Positions 1 to 14,300 of a stretch of DNA of 64,000 nt are shown here, in pieces (position 1 is the stretch's first letter; the number at the start of each line of letters is the position of its first letter). Under the pieces are notes generated by a model. That model made no database searches. It had not been told where the DNA came from and saw nothing but the letters and a program-made list of their open reading frames with translations. The translations under genes and the position numbers were made by a program. Source of the DNA: Datisca glomerata. Lineage: Eukaryota; Streptophyta; Magnoliopsida; Cucurbitales; Datiscaceae. The stretch is from positions 2,728,001 to 2,792,000 of the forward strand of contig QANY01009387.1 in the NCBI GenBank assembly GCA_003255025.1, read 5' to 3'.

Positions 1-1686
1 TAGTCATGAACTCCTATACATGTTTACTAGATCTGTTGATTCACTCATTAAGCTTTGTTGATGAAACATGCTAGTGATTTTTATTTTAGAAATTCAGTGA
101 TATGGATGGCTGAGAACATGATCTTACAATATTTGAAATTCAAGATTTCCCAACAGATCGTATATTGGTTCCCTTAAGTGATTAATTTTGAAACTAAATG
201 GTTATTGAGCTCAAATTTATAATACAATTATAAATTAGCCAATTCACTAGAAAGTTAAGGGTACTCAATGATCAATAGGTAATTAGAAGGGTAAAACGGT
301 AATTTTGATCAATTCTAATTTACGAACCAATAATTGGGGGACAAGACTACATGAAATAATTATATCATCGGATTATATGAGAATATCTATCAATACATTC
401 TATAATCGCTAAGAGTTCAATTCCATATTTATAGTAGAGTAATAATAGAATTAATAAATAAGGTTATTTAATTAATCATATGATTTATCGGATCTTAGGA
501 TTATAGGTCCATGATCTCCAAGTCACCTCTATACTACGCAGTCTAGGATGTGAATATTTTAGAACATGAGAAAAAGACTGACTTGTAAATTTTTTTAATT
601 ATGGAGCAAGTACATAATTATGAGATAATTATATGTGATTAATTAATTGAATTATTTATATATATAAATATATATAATTTTTTGAAAATTATATATATAA
701 ATAATTATCGATTATTTTTTAATTATCGATAAGTGAGACAAAATATCTAATTTATGAATTAGATAATTAAATTATTACTAGATAATAATTTAAATTAACT
801 AATTTGTTATTTGTGAAATAATAAATAATTTAGTTGATATGGATAATCAGATATTTTAATATTGAATTAAGTGATATCTATATATTTATCTGATTAAAGT
901 GAATATTTAATTTGTAGTAATACCAAGTGTTGATCAATGGTAGAGAATCATGGACTGCTGTAGTGCCTGCAGCGCCACACGACACTGCGGTTGTGCACCG
1001 TTATACAGTGGGTCCCACTGCATTGGACAATTTGAAATTAAATATTATTTTTTAATTTTTCATTATCCCTAAATATCTGATACGTCAGTATCTATAATAT
1101 AAACAAATATTATTCTAATGGCATAAATAAATAGCCCAGTTCATCAATCAATAATTGAATTGAGAACACAATTAGAATTAGAGATTTTTTCCTCTACGAT
1201 TAAAAGTTAATCAAATCTCCAAAAAGATAATCATCGTATTTTTTTAGAGAATCGTCTCACCAAAGTCATTTTCAGTAAATCTCTAAATCTCATGTGTTGA
1301 GTACATCTAGAGACAGAAAAAGTATCTTGTAATATTCTACGTGCCCACACACGTCCTAATGCGTTGAAGATTGATTTGGAAGATCTTGACGTGGATCTCA
1401 GAGTCTATTGGTTGTTGGATCGATTTCGTGGGATGGAGAATCGATCAGTTTTGCAAGGACGCTTGATATAGATTATAAGAGATATATGATTTACAACCTT
1501 GTATGTTGTATATTTAATGTATAAATATATAATGAATCCTGACTGATTGAAAAAGAGTTTTCAATAAAAAGTTTTTTATTTTTGGAAATTGTTGCGCTGC
1601 TCTTGTTTTTCTTTTTATCGAAAAAGATTCGTTTTATTAAATTTTTTTAAATGCCTCTGCCGCGCCTGCACCGCGTTTTCTAACAT
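1..1686 (+). mobile_element. LTR of a Copia-type retrotransposon, 5' part outside window
   Basis: This AT-rich, ORF-free segment is the inverted counterpart of 41555-43695. The first 60 bases match the reverse complement of about 43190-43250. A GC-richer block at 950-1020 (CTGCAGCGCC, GTGGGTCCCACTGCA) matches the reverse complement of 42180-42290. The end at 1677-1686 (TTTTCTAACA) corresponds to the LTR edge at 41555. The 5' edge, about 450 bases by comparison with the other copy, lies before the window. LINE coding sequence follows directly, so this is a solo LTR or the 3' LTR of an element lying upstream, inserted in the LINE. Confidence 0.75.
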
Positions 1687-4461
1687 TCATAGGGAAAGTG
1701 GGTCGCAGGTCACAAACAATTGAAAAAAATTGCAGAGGATTATTTATTGGAGTTATTCAAATAACCCTGGCATTATCTCGAATCTGGAGATGCTGAGTCC
1801 TTGATCCAACCAATGGAAAGATGTGAGATCGATCGAGCAATGGAAGATATAAGAGGGACTAAGGCACCGGGCCCCGGCTTTCCAACATGTTTTTACGATC
1901 AGAATTACAATATGTTTAGGGTTGACATGTACAAACTGGTAAAGAATTTTTTTGAGGATTTTAACCTACCGAAGGAGCTTAACCACACTCATATTGTCCT
2001 TGTTCCTAAAAAGAAGAGTCCTCAATGCATGTTCGACCTTAGACCTATAAGCCTCTGCAATGTCGCATATAAAATCATCTCGAAGATTCTAACTAACAGA
2101 CTCTATTTGGTTATTGGGAAGTTGGTTAACCACTCTCGAAGTGCCTTCATTTAGGGTGTGGTGTTGGAGACAACATTTTGATTGCCCATGAAATTCTCCA
2201 CTCCCTTAGAACTAGAGGAAGAAAAGGACTAAAAGAAGTGGCTATTAAGCTAGACATGTCGAAAGCGTATGATAGAATGGAATAAGACTTTATTATTGCT
2301 GTCATGTCAAGAATGGGCTTCCTAAATACTTGGTACAAATGGATTTACTTATGCCTATCTACCGTCTCTTTTCAATGTTATTGTTAATGGGGATATATCA
2401 AACACTTTCGATTCGGAGAGAGGTATAAGACAAGGGGATCCGTTGTCACATTTTATTTTTATTCTTTGTGCTGAAGCCTTTTTTGTGCTTCTTGTGGACT
2501 TGGAAAATGGTGGTCTCATTCACGGGTTCAGAACTTCGAGGCAAGGGCCTACCGTGTCCCACATTCTCTTTGCGGATGATAGTTTACTCTTTTGTAGGGC
2601 CACAAATACGGAGCTGAAGCAAATCGTGTCCATTCTGGATGCCTACGGTTCAGTTTCAGGCCAGGTTATTAAGTTTTAGAAAAGTAACATTGTTTTTAGT
2701 GCTATTATTCATGATTCGGTAAAAAAAAAGATAGCGGCTATTTTGAACATGAGGACAGATTATAATGGTATTAATGGTTAGTCTGAGAGATGACTTTCTG
2801 CTTCTAGGATGGAAATTATAATTAAAGCAATTAGCCAATCTATTCCCATTTATGCTATGCCTTGCTTTAAACTCTCACTCTCCCTCATACATGATTTTCA
2901 AGATTTACATTGTTTCAACCAAACCTTGCTATGCTTGCTAAGCAAGGTTGGAGAATCGTCCAACATCCGAACTCCCTACTTGCTAGATTTATCAAAGCTA
3001 GATATTTTAGAAACTAGAAAACTTGGAGGTAAAATTGGGGTAGAGATCTTTGTGGGCTGACGTAGTATCTTGGATGATAGAAATGTTCTTGCGGGGGGGA
3101 TTGTATGGAGGGTAGACAATGTAAGTAATATTAATATTTGGAAGGATCCTGGATCTCTCGATCGCGAGACCCGATCTCTTCAGACCTACTACCCCATCGG
3201 TGGGGTCAATAAAGTTTGTGACTTACTGACCTCTCGGGTGGGTGGAATTTTGAACTTATTACTACCATATTTTACAGGGAGGGCGTTGTAGCCATTCAGG
3301 CCATCTACCTCAGCTCCTCGGCAAGAATGGATAAGCTGACATGGTTCTACACCAAGGATGGTGAGTTCTCGGTTAAAAGTGGCTATAGGGTGGCAGTTAA
3401 CATGCTCTGGAATGGCAACCTCCGCAGGAACAGTCAGGGCGAAGCTAGCGAGGCAACAAAAGACTCTATCTTATGGAAGCTCATCTTGAAGCTTCAGGTA
3501 GCACCTAAGATCAAAGACTTCATTTGGAGGGTTTCGCGGAATTTCATAGCTCTCAAACCAAATTTGATTAAGTGGGGAATGAAAATCAACCATACGTGCT
3601 CCCTCTGTGGCAAGGAACCGGAAACCAGTGTTCATATCTTCTTCCGATGCACCTCTAGTCGATGTTTCTGGTTTACAAGCTATCTCAACTTGCATTATGA
3701 TCAGCTGATCGGAAATGAATTTTTTACCGTATGGAAATCAATATGCTCTGTCATCTCGAAAGGGCGACACGCTGAAGAGGATTTGGCTTGCTTTGCATAT
3801 GGGATATGATGTCTATGGAAAATTCTAAACGCAACTTGCTTGAAAGGTTCTGTCACTTCTCCTATGAATGCGGTTTTCCTCGTGAGTAAGCAGGTTATGG
3901 ATTCCAGAAATGCGCAGACTGATACGAGAAGAGCGTCAGATGAATCTGCCGTCTTCAATCACGAGATTGGGGCTAGCGATAAATCTGTTTGGACTTTATG
4001 GACGGATGCGGCTTGGCGAAATGGATCGCCGGGCATTGGGTTTGCAGTTTGGAACCGTTATGGTCAATTACAAGAGTGGGTTGCAACAAGATTGGCAGAG
4101 ATGTTTTTACAGCTGAAGCTCGTGCTATCCTTTAGAGCCTTAACAATGGCGGCTTCCCAACAGGGTCTGATATCGTGGTGCTTAGCGACTTTTAAGGAGG
4201 TGATCCAAGTAATCTCTAACGGGTCCAGCTCGTAAGAGGAGCATGATCCTATTCTTTTGGATATTTTGCAGCTTAAGTCTTCTTTTAATATTTCTTTTCA
4301 GCACATTCCTAGAAGTTCTAATGGAGTTGCCCATGAAATGGCTAAGCACGGGTTTTCTGGCGTTCTAAACATTTGATTTGATTGTCTTACAATTTGGCTA
4401 TCTTTGTATTGTAATCTTGACATTTATCAATCTTAATGATAGTCTTTTCTTTTAAAAAAAG
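1687..4461 (+). mobile_element. Decayed L1-type non-LTR retrotransposon (LINE), ORF2 remnant
   Basis: Broken ORF2 of a plant L1-type LINE, readable by jumping between frames. Reverse transcriptase pieces lie at 1801-2154 (KAPGPG, LVPKKK, DLRPISLCNVAYKIISKIL), 2160-2290 ([13 protein letters not shown]) and 2390-2679 (RGIRQGDPLS, then FADDSLLF, the polymerase Asp-Asp box). A zf-RVT region lies at 3327-3809 (C-x2-C in CSLCGKEPE, then HIFFRC). An RNase H domain lies at 3960-4375 (WTDAAWRNG and IPRSSNGVAHEMAKHG). A short A-run at 4454-4461 is the likely tail. At least four frameshifts or stops make it non-functional. The endonuclease half is missing upstream, where the LTR is inserted. Confidence 0.85.
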
Positions 4462-5315
4462 AATTTAATGTTGAGTTAAATTGTTTGACTTTGTAAAAGT
4501 GAAATTATTAGATCATTAATTATCGATCTTTCGTTGTATTTGATTTCGATTCATTTTATTTTTTAATTAGGTGAACATAGAGATTATGAATTTGAATAAA
4601 ATTATGCACAATCTAATATAGCATCGTAACTTTGAAAACAGAAAAATATGGGTTTTGTGTTAAATTCGTTGAAGATAACAAATCCAATTTAACCGTGAAC
4701 AGCTAACTGAAAGGCCATATGCGAAAAATTGAGATGGTTAAAATCGGAACCACTGGGATTCAGACAGCATATGATATAGCTAGTCAAGGTCGCTATCTTT
4801 CAGGAACGAGAGTCCAAGAGAGAAAGATGGAAAAGCGCGAACCCAATCAAGAAAAACAAAAAAAGAATGAAGAAAGAAAAAATAAATGAAAACACCGGAA
4901 ATTAAAGAATCGTACATGGCCATTCCGGAATGGGAGTACGGGACTGTGGTGCCTACACTACACTCGTCGGGACTCTCTCTCTCTCTATTTGTCTTTTTAA
5001 ACCCCGTTTGCTTTTTGTGTATTGCTGTCACTCTCAATAGCTTGCACCCTCTGCGTGCCCTCCTGAAAGAGGAGCTATTCGAATTTCGAATCCCTTCCTC
5101 CTCATGCCATAGAATCTACCCTCTCTCACCCCTTCCATCTGTTTTCTGTCTCTGTTACTCCAGCCTCCAGCTCCATCATTTTCTCTACAAACTATCCTCG
5201 GTGAGCTTTGAATGCATCGTTTTACTGATTTTTTTATACTTTATATTGTCTCCGACATTGTTAATTATTTTTCTTTCCGAAATTTAGCAGATCTTTTGAG
5301 TTTCTGAGCCGCAGC
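4462..5315 (+). promoter_or_regulatory. SUVH4 upstream region and 5' UTR with a leader intron
   Basis: Non-coding gap between the LINE tail and the SUVH4 start codon. The last ~350 bases are pyrimidine-rich, as in many plant leaders (CT repeat at about 4973-4986). A plausible 90-bp 5'-UTR intron runs from GTGAGC at 5201 to TTTAGCAG at 5290, putting the start codon 25 bases into the following exon. The short ORFs seen here on both strands have no recognisable content. I see no unambiguous TATA box. Confidence 0.55.
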
Positions 5316-8300
5316 ATGGTTGTTCAATCGTTGAAATGTGTGGATTCCGCTAGGACTACTGTGGCTAACAATGAGCTCCATGCACAAGTAAATGCTGAAA
5401 CTCAGCAATTGATGCTTTCCCCGGAGCCTAAGACCGATAAGAGCCCCCAAAGCAAATTAACCGTTAAGAACCGGAGGAAGAATGAGAAAACTAAACCCAA
5501 GGAGGATTCGAAGGACTCCTCTACGCAGAGGAGAGTGAGTGCACGCATCCAGATAAAACAGAAGGCAGAGAAGGAACTCCTAGTGCGCCGTAGAGTGGAG
5601 ATGCTTGATGACCCCGACAATAGCAGCAGTAGAAAGAAAACGAGTGTTTATATGAGGAGACGTGATGCTACGAATGTTGCTGAGGAGGTGTTGGAACACA
5701 AAGATAAGGAGGTTTCAGGATCCAATGAGGCAAATAAGCCTGAAATTGATGTCGGGGTAGACCAGAGCAGGTGCCTAGAAGCAGAAAATAGCACTATCGG
5801 TAGCGCCGTAGTTTTGGCTGTGAAGAGTGACCATGCAAAAGTGAAGGATACAATCAGGTTGTTCAACAAGCACTATCTTCATTTTGTACAGGTTTGTTCA
5901 ACGTCTACCTTCCACGGCGAATACGTATACACATTATCTTCATATGTTGGACTTAATTATTTATTATGTGTGCAATTTTTGGGGTTACCTGGATGGATAT
6001 AAGCACACGGTTCCAGCGGCTAATTTGGTCCCGTTTAGTCACATTGCTCTGAAGTTTTATACATATTTTAGTAACAACGTTTCGTTCTCAAGTCTATTAG
6101 CGAGTTAAATTTTGTTGACCACAATTGATATTTATGCCTCTTGTGGATGGTCAAAAGGAAGAGGAGAAGAGGTGCGCAAAAGTTGATGCTGATCGGAAAG
6201 CCTCCAAAGGGAAAAAATCTAAGGTCTGCATTCGTTTCATCCATTTGAAGTTAGCGGAATTATTGTTTACCTGTGTCGAATTTAGTGGACCTCTAGAAAC
6301 ACTACTTTCTGCTCTGGCGGTAAATTTTGCTCATTACTTCTTATAATCTAGGCTAAGTCACCTAGATTATATCTTGCATTCTAGATGCGTTTTATTGTTT
6401 TGAGGTGAGCTCTCAAGATTCTATGAAGCATTTGAATTACAATTATGATATCAAAACGAGTTTCCGCTTGGAAGTCAATAGTCTCAATATTGATTCGATT
6501 TATATCTCTTGTTCGGTAACGTGAGTTGGATCATTGTTTATCTTCCTTAGTGAGCATGCTCTTCCTTTGATTCATTAGTTAAATTTTGCAGAAAGGAGCT
6601 CCAATAGAAGAAAAGAAGAGCACAGCCAAGAGACCAGATTTGAAGGCAATTTCAAAGGCGAGTTAGGAACTGATGACCTGTGGTTCTCACCCTTCTTTTA
6701 GCGCAATTTTGAATAAACTTTCTGGTTGCAATTTAAGTATCAGATTTGCCATGTTATGCTATGCTTGGTTTGATAATATATGACAGCTAAATTTTGGTCC
6801 TTTTCCTCTCCTTTTGGCACATTATAGCTTAAGGTAAGTGCTTGGATAGTATCTCACAGAAAGGCTAAGACTTAAGAGAGATTGTGAAAGAGATACACCT
6901 ATTAATTCCAGCTTAATGAATGTTATTTTCAATAGGGTAAAGAGAAGAGGGGATAATTGTTTTTTGGCCTGATACTCATGTTTTCTGGTTGCAATTTAAC
7001 TTCCTTTGTGTTTTGCACTGCATTCTCAAAATATTATCCTTGAAAACTCAAATATCCTCTATCCAAAGGAAGGGAAGAATATTTAGGACCTGTGTTGTGA
7101 TGCAAATGTTTCAGAAAGTTCAATTTTTTTTTGGTCATCACGAGATGGGATTATATTTACATGGGATTTCTTATCAGTAAATGGTATTTATATTACTAGA
7201 CTAGCGCTCTACGAAAGAAAGATCCCAACTGTCAAAAAGTTGGTCTCTATGTGAGGATCTGAGTGGTAGAGCGGTCGACTGTTAACCGACTAGTCGTAGG
7301 TTCATTATGTATGGATGATGAGATTTCATTGATACAGACCCAATTCTAATAGACTTATTGGAGGGTCTCATTGGTGTGCATCCAGTAGGAATTGAACCTA
7401 CAAATTCACCAATTATGAGTTGGGCGCACATTAGTCGGAATATAAGCCGAAACATCTCCCGATTGGGTCTCAACTAGTAGATCTATTCTTTATAAGAATT
7501 CAAAAAAGAACTAAAAATTCTACCCACAGACTAAGAATGCCTTCAAAGGCTCTTTTGTTCCTCTCATGCCAAATGTTCCACAAAATGCAGAGAGGAATGG
7601 TTCTCCAAATTTTCTTGTCCACCAAGCCTTTACCCAAAAAATTCCACTCAAGAAAATCCCCTTCACCAAGCCTGGCATATACCACTCTATACCAACTGAA
7701 TCCAAATCTATGTTCCACAAGTAAGAAGATACAATACACATTTACAAGAGATTGAACCTGCATCCTTGAGGACGCAAGTCGGATAGCCTATCGCTGGGCT
7801 ACCTATTGTTCCCAGTCAGTGTTGAAAGAATAATGCAATTTTTGAAGATTGATGTACATGTTTAATAGATATTTGGAGTAGGATACTATTTTTAGTGTTT
7901 TTGTAGGTTTATCTAAGTCTCATCACAATTTCTTACTCGAAGATAAAAACTACAAGGGTTTTTGTTAGACTTATCCGTGGTGGTCTTTGCTAAATAGTAA
8001 TGTATTGTAATGTTATATATTCACATAGTGGAAGGCTTAGTACTTAAAATTTAACCCTTTCATCGAAGTGATTGAAAGGCTAGAAATGACAGAACATATA
8101 GCCTTCAATCATGCTTTCTTTCTGCATTATTTTATCTTTTAGCCATTTTCTATAAATGATGAGTAACCTATGCTCTATAACGTTGTGGCTTTTCTTTTCC
8201 TTCTGAATAAAAGAATGGTATTAGCATTGTAAATTCAAGGCGACAGTTAAGGCAGCATTGGTGATTGTGATGATACAACTTTTCTCACTTTTTTGGTTCA

Positions 8301-11300
8301 ATCACTGTAGTCTTAGCAATGTTCTGATTTAATGTACTATTCAATCATATTATACTTGCAAGTATGATATTAAGATAGAATTGCTTCTGCGCTTCCTCCC
8401 CTTCTATTCTCATGCTGAACATCTGTGGCAGATGATGGAGCAATGTGAAATATTGAACCCTGAGAAACGAATTGGTGACATTCCAGGTCAGACATCTGTT
8501 ATTTAATTGGTATAGCAATATGTGTCTATCCATCTTTGGGTTTGGACCCACTGGTCAAGTAAATTATTCACTTTTAGTCTCTTATAAAAAAAGAAATTAT
8601 TCATTTTGGTATCATTTTAACGTCCGTATGATTTTGTTTCGAGTTATGTGTTTGAGTTCGCTTTATAATACGTGGTGTCTGCATGGCTCCTGATTGAGAC
8701 CAGGTATTAATGTTGGGCACCAATTCTATTCACGGGCTGAAATGGTAGCTGTTGGTTTTCACAGTCACTGGCTGAATGGAATTGACTACATGGGCATGTC
8801 CTACAGTAAAAAGGTATGCGTCTTTTTAACATTATGCAATCATGACAAGTCAACTTCATTTGGATTTAATTTGGTTACCTTAAAAAAGCTATTTTATAAT
8901 GGCAACCCAACAGTTGACCAATAATAATGCTTGCAAAATCGTATGATTCAGATGGTGGCGAGCAGAACCGTGGAGAAATCAGTCCTGATAATAATAAAGT
9001 GTTTTTGCAGTTGAAAATCATGAAAAACCGATTGCATCATCTTTAGTTGTTGGCAGGAATAATCCTGTCTCCTAAAAAGAAGAGGAATACTTGTGGATAA
9101 AGGCTATGTTATTGGAAGAATTACATTTTAACAACTAATGTTTTGTATGCTTTGGAAGCCGAGTTTTGGAATTAGTAAATTCACAACCTCAAATTTCTGT
9201 AATTTATAATTGTAAACACAAAACTCAGAGAACAAATCGCAGAAAAAAATGAATAATATTCGTGACTTTTAGGGGCTGTTTGGTACATGTTAAATAAGAA
9301 TGCCAGAAAAATTAATCTCCTGGTCCAACTTTGTCAACTAGACTGGACGAGTCTCGTAGGACCAGTTTAAAAACGTGCTATCCAATATGCCAACCTATTG
9401 AAGTTATGGTATCATGGTAGGTTTATTGAAATTAATTCCAACGCATCTTTCTTTTGGGAACTGCAGTACAATGACTATACTTTTCCAGTTGCGGTAGCCA
9501 TTGTTTTGTCAGGCATGTATGAGGATGACCTAGATAATGCTGAGGATGTTATTTATACTGGTCAAGGTGGACATAATTTAACTGGTAATAAGCGTCAAAT
9601 TCGGGATCAGGTGCTGGAACGTGGTAATTTGGCTCTCAAGGTGCGTGCCTCCCAATTATCTCCTCTAGTTTGTCTATTTTATTAAATTTTTACGGTTGAC
9701 TGTAAAATGTGGATTCAATGACCTTGGAGCTATGGTATATCATCTGTACTCGAGTTAATTAGTTGAGCCAAACCTGATATACCCTTGATTCAGAACTGTG
9801 TTGAGCAATGTGTACCTGTTAGAGTGATTCGCGGTCACGAATCTGCCAGTAGCTATTGTGGCAAAGTTTACACTTATGACGGCTTGTACAAGGTATGGGA
9901 GATACTTCTGTTTTTTTATTTATGTATATTTGAATATCCATCTTCTGTAGGTCTATCACTTTTCAAGTTTAATTTTTAGACTGTATCAACTTATATATTA
10001 TTATTGTTATCAGTACATGTTTTTGTTGGAAACTAAAATTGTATTGAAAGATTAAAAGAGACAAATTTGAGGAATGAACCAACCACCTTCAAAGAATTTG
10101 CATATTCAGTTACATTGACCTCAAAGCAAATAGAATATGAATTTCAGCATGCTATTTGAATTCTACTGGGTTGTTCTTTACAAGCAGGTATTATTATTAT
10201 TTTTTATTTTTTTGCAAGCAGGTATTAATAATATGTTACTTGTCCTTCAACGCTAGCTTTACAGTTTCTTTTATGCTAGTTATTGATTGAGATTGCTTCT
10301 TTAATTTGAAGCCTTTTAAATAAGTGATGTAAATCTCACTTCAAAAAATCACACTAACGTAACTGCCTGACGACTTGGATGATGAGATGTGGCTAAATTT
10401 TCTCAAGGGGATCAGGTATCAGCTTGTGCATTATTTAGTAACATAATAGAACTCTGAAATATATTTTCTGTTTAGTTTTCAGTTTTTGGTGGATTACTCA
10501 TCCTCCGCTCTTGTACTCTTTTTTTTATTATTAATATATATTTTCTGTTTCATATAAAAAAATGAACTCTGTGAAAGTGGCAATTGACATGGACTCAAAC
10601 CGAATTCACAGAAGTATGGCTTTCCTTACATTGGTGTTGCCAGGCCTCACTTCTTAGATCGTAGTGTTTACATTTTGGAAAACATAAAATTATGCATGGC
10701 TTACAAGCTAGTAAACAAACTGGTGTCTTCCTTTGCTCACAGGTTGTTCAGTATTGGGCAGAAAAGGGTATTTCCGGATTTACTGTGTTTAAGTATAGGC
10801 TTAGGCGGCTCGAAGAGCAGCCATTGTTGACTACAAACCAGGTGTGTGTTCCGAGTTCTATGGAAATTTAGCTCGTATTTCTCCAGTGTCTGCCATTTAT
10901 TATTCTTTAAGCAGATTTCTTTTGCTGAAAGCTATTTCCATTAGGCTTCTATATTTTCTTTCTTAATTAAGTTTGAACTGGTTGGGATGCCAGATATTCT
11001 GAATTAAAGATGCCTTCTTATTAGGAAGCTTTAGCAATACCCTCCATTTGGCATATTAGTGCTAATGTATGAACATTGTTTTCAAGGCGCAGCCAGGCGC
11101 TCGCCTATGGCGAGCAGCCATGAGAGCGCCTCTGCACTTGCAGAGGCGCGTGCATTCAAGCAGGAGAGCGCCCTGCTCACCATTTTCGCACCTTGGCCTT
11201 GCGTTAATAAGCCCAGCCGAGCGCCTGATTGAACTCACCTGATTTTTCTAAAGGAGACGAGTGAATCGGAAGAATATGAAAGAAAAATGGGTTTGAAGGT

Positions 11301-14300
11301 TTCTACCACAAAGAAGATGAATGGAGAAGCAAGAGAAAAGCGGACTTGCAAGTACAACTATTGTTAATTTAAAATAGATGGTTATAGACTTATAGTTCCA
11401 ATAGCAAGTACAAACTATTATTAATTTAAAATTGGCAATATGCCTATAAAAATTGCCTATTTCTTTTTGTTGACTGAGAAAAAGATTGTTTTCTCATACA
11501 TTTAATAGACTAAATACAAGCTAATATGTATACAAAACAGAATGAGACTAATATAAGAAACTAACCAAATAAGGAAAGATAACGTAAATATCGAAAGTAA
11601 TTTCCTGACGAATAATACAATTAATCTGGACTCTTTTCAACACTCCCCCTCAGGTGGGTGGAAAAACACTTTCTATACCCAACTTGCCCATAATATTCCT
11701 AAAGATAGAACCTGTAACTCCTTTTGTAAAGATAGTTGCTGCCCGGTTGGGACAAAATGAGTGCAGATCTGTCCGCTATCAATATTTTCTTTGATGAAGT
11801 GTCTATCAATCTCCACATGTTTTGTTCTGTCATGTTGAACTGGATTGTGAGCTATAACGATTGCTGCTTTATTATCACAATAAAGGCTCATAGGTTCTTC
11901 AGTTACCAACTTTAACTCATTTAGAATGATTTTAAGCCATAACAGTTCACATATCCCGTGGGCCATAGCTCGAAACTCTGCCGCTGCTCTAGATTTTGCA
12001 ACTACATGTTGTTTCTTACTCCTGCATGTGACTAGATTTCCTCCCATAAAGGTGCAATATCCTGTAGTTGACCTCCGAACAGTGACTGATCCTGCCCAAT
12101 CTGCATCTGTGTACGCTTCAACTCTCAAATGGTTATTTTTTGAGAATAATAAACCATTTCCTGAAGTTGCTTTCAAAAATCTCAGAATCCTATACATCGT
12201 GTCCATGTGACATTGCATTGGTGAATGCGTATACTGACTTACTATTCCCACTGCATAGGCAATATCAGGACTGGCATGAGAGAGATAAATTAGTCGCCCT
12301 ACCAATCTCTGATATCTTCCTTTGTAAACAAGGATTCCTTCAGCATCAGTACCAAGATTATGATTTGGATCAGTCGGGGTATCTATCGGTTTACAACCCA
12401 ACATACCAGTCTCTTCTAACAGATTCATAGTGTATTTCCTTTGGGATACAAAGATCCCTTTTCCTGATCTCACACCTTCAATGCCTAGAAAATATCTTAA
12501 AAAAGACCTTAAATCCTTAGTTTCAAACTCCTTTGTCAATAGGTTTTTCAAGTTCTTCATTTTTGTTGTATCATTCCTGTAACAATAATATCATCTACAT
12601 AGACGATCAAAACAGTTATTTTATTATGAGAGGAATGTTTAATAAAGAGAGTGTAATCTCCATGACTTTAGGAGTATCCAAACTTAAGTAAAGACTTCGT
12701 GAATCTTTCAAATCAAGCTCTTGGGGACTGCTTCAAACCATACACTGACTTCTTAAGCTTACAGACCTTTGTGATATTGGAACCCTTTTCAAAACCAGAA
12801 GGCTGATCCATCTAGACTTCTTCCAGATTGCCATGTAAGAAGACATTTTAAACACCAAACTGCTGCAAAAGCCAATCAAAATTAGCAGCAAGAGTCAATA
12901 GTACACCCGAATGGTATTCATTTTTGTTACAGGTGCAAATGCTCTTGGTAATCAATTCCATACGCTGACTGTACCCTTTAGCAACAAGTCTAGCCTTGTA
13001 CCTCTCAATCGATCCATCAGTTTTGTATTTAATCGTGAACATCCACTTGCACCTCATTGTTTTCTGGTCTTTGGGTAGATTAACGACTTCCCAAGTATCA
13101 TTTTTATGCAAAGCTCCCATCTCTTCAAGAATAGCTGCCTTCCACTTACGATCTTTAAGAGCCTCATGTATATCTTGAGGGATCTTTTCATTGGACAATT
13201 GTGAGATAAAAGAGCTATAATTTCCATTTATTCTATGAAGAGACATAAAATTTGAAATGGGGTTTTAGTGCATGACCTAGTGCCTTTTCTAAGAGCAATG
13301 GGAACATCAAAATCAGTATCAACTTGAAAAGGAAAAGAGTAGAGATTTTCAGTACCTGAGTCAAGATTAGATGATCGGCCTTGAGAGAGAGATATGGTTC
13401 TCCAATCTATCTTTTTTTTCTTCTGGAGTATGTTAATAACTCATCATTCTTTTCAATTGGAAGGTGTACCTCTGCTTGAGAATCATCTGTAACGGTAGTA
13501 CCATTTTGTTCCAAACTACCACCAGGATTTACTTCTTCTAAAGTAGAATTAGGGGGGAAATAAGACTTATCTTCAAAAAAATTTACATCCAAAGTAATGA
13601 AAGTCCTTCGAGATGGAGGGTGATAACACTTATATCCTTTATGTGTATTAGTGTATCCTAAGAAGATGCATTTGAGAGCTCTAGGATCAAATTTTGACCC
13701 CTCATGAATGTGTACAAAAGCAATACAACCAAACACTTTAAGAGGAAGAGATCCTAAGAGAATAGAATTTGGAAAACATTTTCTGAGAGTATCAATTGGT
13801 GAGACAAATGACAGAATTTTAATAGGCAATCTATTTATAAGATGAACAACAGTGAGGGTAGCTTCACCCCAGAAAGTCTTAGGACATTTTTGAAAATATT
13901 ATTGCTCTAGCTACCTCGAGTATATGCGTATTTTTTCTCTTTGCCACTCCATTTTGTTGAAGAGTGTTAGAGCAAGATGTTTGATGAATAATTCCATTCT
14001 CTAGAAAGTAAGTCCCAAGAATGTTATTTAAAAACTCTCCACCATTATCGGATTGAAAAACCTGAAGTGTTGCTTGAAATTGAGTTTGAATCATGGCGTG
14101 AAAGTTTTTAAAAGCATTTCCTACATCATATTTATCTTTGAGGAGATAAATCCATGTGGCATGACTGAAGTCATCAATAAATGTCAAACCATTTAAAACC
14201 CGTGAGAGATGGAATTCCAAAAGGACCACAAACATCACTATGAATTAATGAAAAAGGAATAAAAGACCTCTTATTATTTGAAGGAAAACATGTCACATTT

